From JAGGSN01 sp965603725 (GTDB taxonomy: Bacteria; Zixibacteria; MSB-5A5; UBA10806; 4484-95): a stretch of DNA of 11,047 bases. The notes beneath the pieces are model-generated. The model saw only the letters and a list, made by a program, of their open reading frames with translations. It had not been told where the DNA came from and searched no databases. Location of the stretch: positions 1 to 11,047 of the forward strand of contig CBFDEC010000068.1 in the NCBI GenBank assembly GCA_965603725.1, written 5' to 3'. The position numbers were made by a program, and so were the translations under genes. This document shows, piece after piece, positions 6,418 through 11,047 of the stretch (its first letter is position 1; every line of letters starts with the position of its first letter).

Positions 6418-7583
6418 GGAAATTTATTGAAGGGTCGATGGCGGTATCTGAATCGGTCAAGCTTTGTCGTCCAGATGTTGTCGCCGCCTATCCGATAACG
6501 CCCCAGACTCATATTGTGGAGTTCCTGTCGCAGATGGTTGCCGATGGCGACCTTAAAACGGAATTCATCAATGTCGAATCTGAATTTGGAGCCGCCTCAA
6601 TAGTTCTTGGCGCTGCCGCCGCAGGAGCAAGAGCATATTCTGCAACCTCTGCTCAAGGGCTTCTTCTGATGGGCGAAGTAATTTTCAATATCGCCGGTAT
6701 GAGATTGCCCCTCGTGATTACAATCGCCAACCGCGCAGTTTCAGCCCCGATTAGTATCTGGAACGACCATTCCGATGCGGTCATTTTTCGTGATGCCGGT
6801 CTGATTATGCTATTTGCCGAGGATGCCCAGGAACTCATGGATATGCATCCGCAGGCATACAAAATTGCTGAAAATCCAGAAATTTCTCTGCCGGCATCGG
6901 TCAACATGGACGGCTTCATATTGACGCATGCTTTCGAACCAGTTGATATATTGGATCAGAAACTTGTTGATGATTTCTTGCCACCTTTTGAACCGGTATA
7001 TAAGCTTGATGTTGATAACCCAATCACCATGGGCCTTTTAGCCGAACCGACCTGGTATATGGAAACCCGTTATAAGCTTAAAGAAACAATGGAAGATGCC
7101 CTGTCGATTATTGAAAAAGTGGCGGATGAATTCAAGGAAAAAACCGGCCGTTATTACGGCGGACTGATAGACACTTACCGGATGGAGGACGCCGAGACCG
7201 CTTTTGTGGCGATGGGTTCGCTTGTCGGCACAATAAAAGATGTAGTCGATACTCTTCGCGCCAAAGGGGAGAAGGTCGGAGTTCTAAAAATCAGAAGTTT
7301 CAGACCGTTCCCGGCTGAGAAAATTCGTGAGGCCTGCTCTAATCTCAAGCAATTAGTTGTTTTCGATAAGTCGTACTCACTGGGTCTGGGAACAGTTCTT
7401 CAGGAGGAGCTTCGTTCTTGTTTTTATAACCGGAAACATCAGCCGATTATTTCCGGTTTTGTAGTCGGCCTGGGTGGACGGGACGTCCCGCCACAATCGC
7501 TGATTGACGCCTATAGGAAAACTCTCGGTAAAGAAATCCTCAATGAGTTTGTTGACCTTAATACGAAAGTGCTGGGAGGATAA
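6414..7583 (+). CDS. porA: 2-oxoacid:ferredoxin oxidoreductase, alpha subunit
   Basis: A 389-residue alpha subunit with the pyrimidine-binding domain of the TPP enzyme. YPITPQTHIVE (26-36) is the conserved substrate and cofactor loop. NVESEFGAAS (53-62) carries the acidic pair expected to include the TPP-activating glutamate. SATSAQGLLLMGE (76-88) is also characteristic. The C-terminal transketolase-like domain begins near DAETAFVAMGSLVGTIKDVV and ends with the family motif GLGGRDVPP. The length is normal for PorA. GGAGGT at 6405-6410 lies three bases before the ATG, inside porD, and the ATGA overlap suggests translational coupling. The motif set fits pyruvate-type enzymes better than the 2-oxoglutarate or indolepyruvate types, though substrate choice is an inference. 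Confidence 0.92.
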   Translation: MRKFIEGSMAVSESVKLCRPDVVAAYPITPQTHIVEFLSQMVADGDLKTEFINVESEFGAASIVLGAAAAGARAYSATSAQGLLLMGEVIFNIAGMRLPLVITIANRAVSAPISIWNDHSDAVIFRDAGLIMLFAEDAQELMDMHPQAYKIAENPEISLPASVNMDGFILTHAFEPVDILDQKLVDDFLPPFEPVYKLDVDNPITMGLLAEPTWYMETRYKLKETMEDALSIIEKVADEFKEKTGRYYGGLIDTYRMEDAETAFVAMGSLVGTIKDVVDTLRAKGEKVGVLKIRSFRPFPAEKIREACSNLKQLVVFDKSYSLGLGTVLQEELRSCFYNRKHQPIISGFVVGLGGRDVPPQSLIDAYRKTLGKEILNEFVDLNTKVLGG

Positions 7584-7585
7584 TC

Positions 7586-8506
7586 ATGGCAGAACAGACT
7601 AAAAAAAGAAAAGCAAAACCTCCTATAACTGAATCGCTGTTAACCAGCGGTCACCGTGCCTGTGCCGGCTGTGGCGAAGCGCTGGGAGCGAAGCTGATTA
7701 TGGATGCCGCGGGGCCGAATACTATTGTGACAACATGCACCGGCTGCCTCGAGGTATTCTCGACGCCGTATCCCGAGACCGCCTGGCGAATGCCGTGGAT
7801 ACACTCGCTGTTTGAGAATTCATCCGCGGTTGCCTGTGGAATCGATGCCGCTTTGCGAGCCAAAGGCAAGCGTGAAGGCATCAATATCATTGCCCAGGGC
7901 GGCGATGGCGGCACTGCCGATATCGGTATCGGTTGTCTGTCGGGGATGCTGGAACGCAATCAATGGGTTCTCTATGTCTGCTACGACAACGAGGCTTATA
8001 TGAACACCGGCGTTCAGCGTTCCGGATTGACGCCATACGATACTCATACGTCAACCTCGCCGGCAGGCAAACAATCGTTTGGCAACCCGATTGCCAAAAA
8101 GCCGCTTTTGCAGATTGTGGCGGCTCATAATATACCGTTTGCTACTACTGCTACAATTGGTTATCCAGCCGATCTGCAGTTGAAAGTGAAAAAGGCGCTT
8201 AAAGAAAAAGGCGCCACATTCATTCACCTTCATGTACCCTGTCCGCTGGGTTGGGCCTATAAAACCGAGGAGACTATTGAAATTGCCCGTCTGGCTGTAC
8301 AGACCGGCCTGTTCCCGATTGTCGAGATGCGCTACGGCGAGGTAACCCGTGTGCGCAAGATTACCAAGGAGCGCAAACCGGTCGAGGAATATCTCAAACT
8401 GCAGGGACGATACCGTCACCTGTTTGTTTCAGAAGAAGGCAAAAAGGAACTGGAGAAAATCCAGGCAATCGCCGACGCCAATATCGAGAAGTTCGGGCTG
8501 GTGTAG
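7586..8506 (+). CDS. porB: 2-oxoacid:ferredoxin oxidoreductase, beta (TPP-binding) subunit
   Basis: A 306-residue beta subunit. The TPP diphosphate and Mg-binding motif is GGDGG (105-109), with Asn135 in CYDNEAYMNTG. Cys26 and Cys29 (CAGC), Cys54 (CTGC) and Cys219 (HVPCPLGW) are placed to hold the proximal [4Fe-4S] cluster. The C-X2-C-X24-C spacing matches the single-chain enzyme as I recall it. The stretch NTGVQRSGLTPYDTHTSTSP is typical of pyruvate-type beta subunits. With PorG, PorD and PorA it interconverts pyruvate + CoA and acetyl-CoA + CO2 with ferredoxin. GGGAGGA at 7574-7580 supports the start two bases after porA stops. The last gene of the operon, it is followed by a strong terminator. 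Confidence 0.93.
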   Translation: MAEQTKKRKAKPPITESLLTSGHRACAGCGEALGAKLIMDAAGPNTIVTTCTGCLEVFSTPYPETAWRMPWIHSLFENSSAVACGIDAALRAKGKREGINIIAQGGDGGTADIGIGCLSGMLERNQWVLYVCYDNEAYMNTGVQRSGLTPYDTHTSTSPAGKQSFGNPIAKKPLLQIVAAHNIPFATTATIGYPADLQLKVKKALKEKGATFIHLHVPCPLGWAYKTEETIEIARLAVQTGLFPIVEMRYGEVTRVRKITKERKPVEEYLKLQGRYRHLFVSEEGKKELEKIQAIADANIEKFGLV

Positions 8507-8530
8507 AATTTTAATTTAATACCGTAATCT

Positions 8531-8561
8531 AAAGGGCTGGCTGTAAAGGCGGCCCTTTTTT
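8531..8561 (+). terminator. Rho-independent terminator of the por operon
   Basis: AAAGGGC (8531-8537) pairs perfectly with GCCCTTT (8552-8558), and the T run continues to 8561. It lies 24 bases after the porB stop. The last T residues overlap the stop codon of the convergent small membrane-protein gene (8560-8562), so the hairpin may serve both directions, though the minus-side T tract is weaker. Confidence 0.8.
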
Positions 8562-8919
8562 AGTTTGATTTTACATAGAGTATCTCAATAGGTGATTTAG
8601 GATATCTGGATAAATCATTTAATTTTTCAACAAATTTTGTATTAACAAGTTCTTGTTGTGCTATAAGCGTATGATACCTGCTGTAGCCGAATAATAGTAT
8701 TAGAAAAAGCCATGAAACAATAATTATTATTTCTTTTAATGATAATATACAAAAAAGAAAAGGTATAGGATTATAATAATCAACAGTATGTAAATAATAG
8801 TAACAACAGAGATCAAGTGAAAGCTTGAAATGTAAAAATATCCATACAATAAAAATTGCTATCATTCCAACAATTGTTGCGCCAAGACTATGAGTAATAT
8901 CAACAACCCGGTCATTCAT
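8560..8919 (-). CDS. Small two-helix membrane protein, unknown
   Basis: I do not recognise this 119-residue protein. It has hydrophobic segments at about 13-30 and 62-79, and an aromatic, tyrosine-rich stretch (CCYYYLHTVDYY) between them. A polar C-terminal tail of about 40 residues includes the charged helix QQELVNTKFVEKLNDL. The most likely form is a two-pass inner-membrane protein with a cytoplasmic tail. The ATG at 8919 has no good Shine-Dalgarno, but it lies 8 bases after the TAG (8928-8930) that ends the continued frame of the upstream interrupted gene, so coupled translation is likely. Composition is much more AT-rich than the por genes. No function can be inferred beyond partnership with its upstream neighbour. 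Confidence 0.6.
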   Translation of the reverse strand: MNDRVVDITHSLGATIVGMIAIFIVWIFLHFKLSLDLCCYYYLHTVDYYNPIPFLFCILSLKEIIIIVSWLFLILLFGYSRYHTLIAQQELVNTKFVEKLNDLSRYPKSPIEILYVKSN

Positions 8920-8927
8920 TATATCAA

Positions 8928-9347
8928 CTAATGTTTTTTCTCGATAGTTCTGTTGCTTGATTCATTATGTAGAGTTAAAATTGTCCAAGCGTCTCGTTTA
9001 TCGAGATCATCTGTTTCAATATTTTCATCAAATTCATCAACAATTATTATTTTCTCTTTCTTTACCAATCTCTTAATAATTGATAAGTGATCGATAGCAA
9101 CAAATTTAGATTTACTTAAACATGGTAATCAGTATAGCCCCCAGTAAATTTGAGAATAAATATACCCTAAACCGCCGGAAGCTATAAATAAGCCAAAGAC
9201 AATACCAACGATATTGCTATTAGAATAAGTAAAATGGTCACGCATATTTAAAGCATTGTAATCTGAAATGATAAGTGCTGCTAGAAGAAATATAACACTG
9301 GTTATACCTGGAAACGTAAAACGTAGAAATCTTTTTACATCATCCAT
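8928..9347 (-). pseudogene. Small membrane protein gene interrupted by in-frame TGA
   Basis: From ATG at 9347 (GGAGGG at 9355-9360, seven bases upstream) 72 codons encode a two-helix membrane protein. Helices lie at about 11-29 (FPGITSVIFLLAALII) and 45-66 (NIVGIVFGLFIASGGLGYI), ending SQIYWGLY. A TGA at 9131-9129 stops it. The same frame then runs on for 66 sense codons to TAG at 8930-8928. This extension encodes a soluble charged tail including AIDHLSIIKRLVKKEKIIIV and DEFDENIETDDLD, with no ATG or Shine-Dalgarno of its own. The simplest reading is one 139-codon gene in which a tryptophan TGG became TGA. Either the 72-residue fragment is made, or the stop is read through, or there is a base error. 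The next gene begins 8 bases after the TAG, as expected if the frame was intact. Confidence 0.6.
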
Positions 9348-9484
9348 TTAAAATCCCTCCAATTTTGAAACAACTATTTCAACACGCTAATTAATATATG
9401 AATCATTGGCGGGCAACTCTTTTTTTGCTTTATTTATTGTAATGTCGACCCTCTGCGGTCGGCACAATGACTTTCAATGTCAGC
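9348..9484. other. Intergenic gap with a candidate operator
   Basis: Between the minus-strand membrane-protein gene and the 3D-domain gene. TTGAAA (9365-9370) and TTTCAA (9377-9382) form a perfect 6-bp inverted repeat with a 6-base spacer, just upstream of the GGAGGG ribosome site. It is a possible operator or a hairpin in the leader. A weak minus-strand promoter may exist (TTGCCC at 9416-9411, TAATTA at 9393-9388, 17 bases apart). A repeat copy sits at 9442-9464. Confidence 0.3.
9442..9464. repeat. GTCGAC-type palindromic repeat, second copy
   Basis: GTCGACC (9444-9450) and GGTCGGC (9457-9463) pair with one G-T wobble around the loop CTCTGC. The 23-base unit matches the reverse complement of 4365-4387 in the hairpin array at 21 of 23 positions. 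This is therefore the same repeat, inverted, about 5 kb away. It lies just past the end of the 3D-domain gene. Confidence 0.65.
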
Positions 9485-9976
9485 TTAGCTCTCTCCAACT
9501 AGGGGATTGTCGCTTAACAAAACTGTATTTATGTTATTTTCGCTATTAACTTCTCTTAGCGCTGCAATCCATACCTTACGGCTTTGTTTGCCCCAGTATA
9601 TAGCTTCGGCACGGGTCGGGAGGCAGATATCGAGGCGGTTGCCTTTGATCATATTGCCGGTATCCTCAGCTCTCCACCAGCCGAGACCTTCGATATACAG
9701 CCATGCTCCCAGTGGAACAACCTCCGGATCGACCGCTACGGTATGAAATGGTTTGGCCGGTGTGCCGGAAAAGGTTATGCCGTGAAACCTGTTTTCATAT
9801 TCATCGATAGCTAAATAGGCAGTTACTACAAAAGTATCAGACGCAGTAAATCCCTGCTGTTTCATGTATTCTAAGACAGTGGGAGGACCATACGGCTCCG
9901 AACTAACTATATATTTTGTGTTAGTGTTGTCGTTTATACTCAGTAAGGCTGTCAACACCAACAAATAACGCCACAT
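9485..9976 (-). CDS. Exported 3D-domain protein, putative peptidoglycan-acting
   Basis: A 163-residue protein from ATG at 9976. A GTG three bases upstream (9979) is a possible alternative start, but GGAG at 9982-9985 is only two bases from it and five from the ATG, so ATG is preferred. Residues 1-13 are hydrophobic after one Arg and look like a short export signal. Residues about 50-140 form a 3D domain, named for three aspartates: Asp83 in VAVDPEVVPLG, Asp105 in RAEDTG and Asp116 in RLDICL. VVTAYLA and GITFSGTPAKP precede it, as in the double-psi beta-barrel seen in MltA-type lytic transglycosylases. The likely role is binding or cleaving peptidoglycan glycan strands in the periplasm. At this size it is the catalytic-type domain alone, without LysM or G5 modules. 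It is a monocistronic-looking gene. Confidence 0.8.
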   Translation of the reverse strand: MWRYLLVLTALLSINDNTNTKYIVSSEPYGPPTVLEYMKQQGFTASDTFVVTAYLAIDEYENRFHGITFSGTPAKPFHTVAVDPEVVPLGAWLYIEGLGWWRAEDTGNMIKGNRLDICLPTRAEAIYWGKQSRKVWIAALREVNSENNINTVLLSDNPLVGES

Positions 9977-9979
9977 CAC

Positions 9980-10299
9980 TGCTCCAGGCTTTCAGGTTAA
10001 TGCCAGGCTGAATGTCTTTCATCAATCTGCACAAGTGAGGGCAACATCCATGCCGCACAAAAATGTATAAACTCCTGCATTTTAAATAAGGTTCCTTCGA
10101 TATAAAATTTTATCCGGATTTTGCTGTGCAGTTTGTTTAAAAAGCTAATGTATTATGTATTATATGATTACATTACAAAACCGGTTCGAGGAAATAGAAT
10201 AAACATACCCGTATATAGTTTTATCTTTGATTTTTGCGCTAAATGGATTATGAAATTTTATGCATCTTTTTGCTAAATTATTTCATGTTTAATAGCATT
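9980..10299. other. 320-base gap without a convincing gene
   Basis: Mostly AT-rich. CCAGGCT occurs twice (9984-9990 and 10003-10009), the first overlapping the ribosome site of the 3D gene. ATAAAATTTTAT near 10102-10113 is a perfect palindrome. A minus-strand TATAAT (10164-10159) has no good -35 box. TGCT...AGCA at 10271-10296 can form a bulged hairpin just past the lipoprotein stop, but it lacks a T run on the minus strand. I see no gene that I can support here. Confidence 0.5.
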
Positions 10300-10872
10300 T
10301 TACTTCTGTTCTTCCCATGTTTCATACAATGGAAGCAGACTATGGGCACCCTCGATATTCTCTGAAATAAGCGTCTTAAAATATAATTCTTCCTCAGAGT
10401 GGTTCCACATCAGTAATGGCAGGTCACGATTTTCGCCCAGATAATTTCCATTAGATTCATAATATACTTCTGATAGAGGCTCCATATAATATATATATTT
10501 GCTGCATTTACAGTCACGGTCACGATAAAACCCGATACTATCCATCGAGTCAAATGTGAACACAACCTCTCCCAAAAGAACGCCGTTTTCTTCATAAAGT
10601 CTTTTATCTATTACGTTGTAGTGAGGATTATCTTCCTCGAAAGCTTTACCTTCAATGTAATTGGAGACAAGTTCACGGAAGTCCTTAACGGATACATCCT
10701 GTTCATCCTCCTCTTCTGAAACAATATTAATAAACCTGATCGATCCTTCGCCGGAGCCATCATCATTCATTCGAAAACGATATTCTTTCATTTCTACAGC
10801 TATGCAGCCGCCTAAAAAGGCTGGTATCATGGCCAAAATAATCATCATTAGAATTGTCTTAGAGTTTTTCAT
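10300..10872 (-). CDS. Lipoprotein of unknown function, LppM-like opening
   Basis: A 190-residue lipoprotein. The signal peptide (MKNSK, then a hydrophobic run) ends in lipobox LGGC with Cys23 lipidated. The mature part starts with EYRFRMNDDGSGEGSIRF (30-47). This strand, DDGSG turn and strand recall the opening of LppM / DUF3153-type lipoproteins. An acidic stretch SEEEDEQD follows (52-59), then a helix, strands around GEVVFTFDSMDSIGFY, and a DCKC pair (Cys121 and Cys123) that could form a disulfide or bind metal. No catalytic motif is visible. AAGGAGGA at 10888-10881, eight bases upstream, sets the start. The gene has 175 bases of non-coding sequence upstream in the window and appears monocistronic. 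The family assignment is tentative; the lipoprotein call is firm. Confidence 0.7.
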   Translation of the reverse strand: MKNSKTILMMIILAMIPAFLGGCIAVEMKEYRFRMNDDGSGEGSIRFINIVSEEEDEQDVSVKDFRELVSNYIEGKAFEEDNPHYNVIDKRLYEENGVLLGEVVFTFDSMDSIGFYRDRDCKCSKYIYYMEPLSEVYYESNGNYLGENRDLPLLMWNHSEEELYFKTLISENIEGAHSLLPLYETWEEQK

Positions 10873-11047
10873 CTTTCAAATCCTCCTTGCTTGTTGATTA
10901 AAGGTTTTACCGGTTATGCTGTGGAAAGAATCATGAGTTTAAGATCAGATTGCATCAGTTGAGTTACAGGATAGAACTGATCGTTGTTCCGGGTTTTTGG
11001 AGATCATGTCAATAGTTGTGTAAATTTATTTTTCAAGCAGCGACCTT

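Noticed and set aside
7485..7500. CGGGACGTCCCG palindrome
   Set aside because: It lies inside porA, where it encodes the conserved GGRDVPP motif, so coding constraint explains it.
9082..9131. TGA at 9131-9129 as a selenocysteine codon
   Set aside because: The bases just downstream are AT-rich and form no GC stem-loop of the bacterial SECIS type, and no selenoprotein family is recognisable.
9997..10080. 27-codon minus-strand frame (MQEFIHFCAAWML...) upstream of the 3D gene
   Set aside because: Possible leader peptide, but it has only a weak, badly spaced ribosome site and no run of regulatory codons, so it is too short to support.
10873..11047. Gene or promoter at the right edge
   Set aside because: Short minus-strand frames at the edge close within a few codons and could be the tail of an upstream gene, but this cannot be judged. 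The minus-strand TTGACA near 11010 has no -10 box at proper spacing.

Overview
The window reads as a chromosomal stretch from an anaerobic or facultatively anaerobic, double-membraned bacterium. It has three lipoprotein genes with lipoboxes, strong GGAGG-type ribosome binding sites, and a four-gene 2-oxoacid:ferredoxin oxidoreductase of the type common in anaerobes. The intergenic hairpin repeats have a style I associate with candidate phyla of the FCB group, such as Zixibacteria, but that placement is a guess.

Layout. Positions 1-116 hold one copy of a dispersed palindromic repeat. Positions 117-2662 (+) encode two envelope lipoproteins, a COG3014-like protein and an LPP20-family protein, probably one transcription unit. 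Positions 2725-3135 (+) and 3199-4164 (-) are two AT-rich convergent genes: an unknown 136-residue protein, and a protein with a TIR / nucleoside 2-deoxyribosyltransferase-like N-terminal domain that could be a defence or nucleotide-processing effector. Positions 4165-4980 hold no gene. They carry the promoter of the TIR-like gene, a tight array of ten different near-perfect hairpins, and then a good extended -10 promoter for the next unit.

Positions 4981-8506 (+) carry dcd (dCTP deaminase family) and then porG-porD-porA-porB with overlapping or nearly touching junctions. They end in a clear rho-independent terminator at 8531-8561. The dcd product has glycine where the family's catalytic glutamate should be. 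The por genes together would make pyruvate (or 2-oxoacid):ferredoxin oxidoreductase, a TPP and iron-sulfur enzyme linking acetyl-CoA and pyruvate to reduced ferredoxin.

Positions 8560-9347 (-) hold two small AT-rich membrane-protein genes. The first is split by one in-frame TGA: reading continues in the same frame for 66 more codons and stops 8 bases before the second gene. Positions 9485-9976 (-) encode a small exported 3D-domain (putative peptidoglycan-acting) protein, and 10300-10872 (-) a lipoprotein of unknown function. The gene-poor gaps contain only weak signals apart from the repeats.
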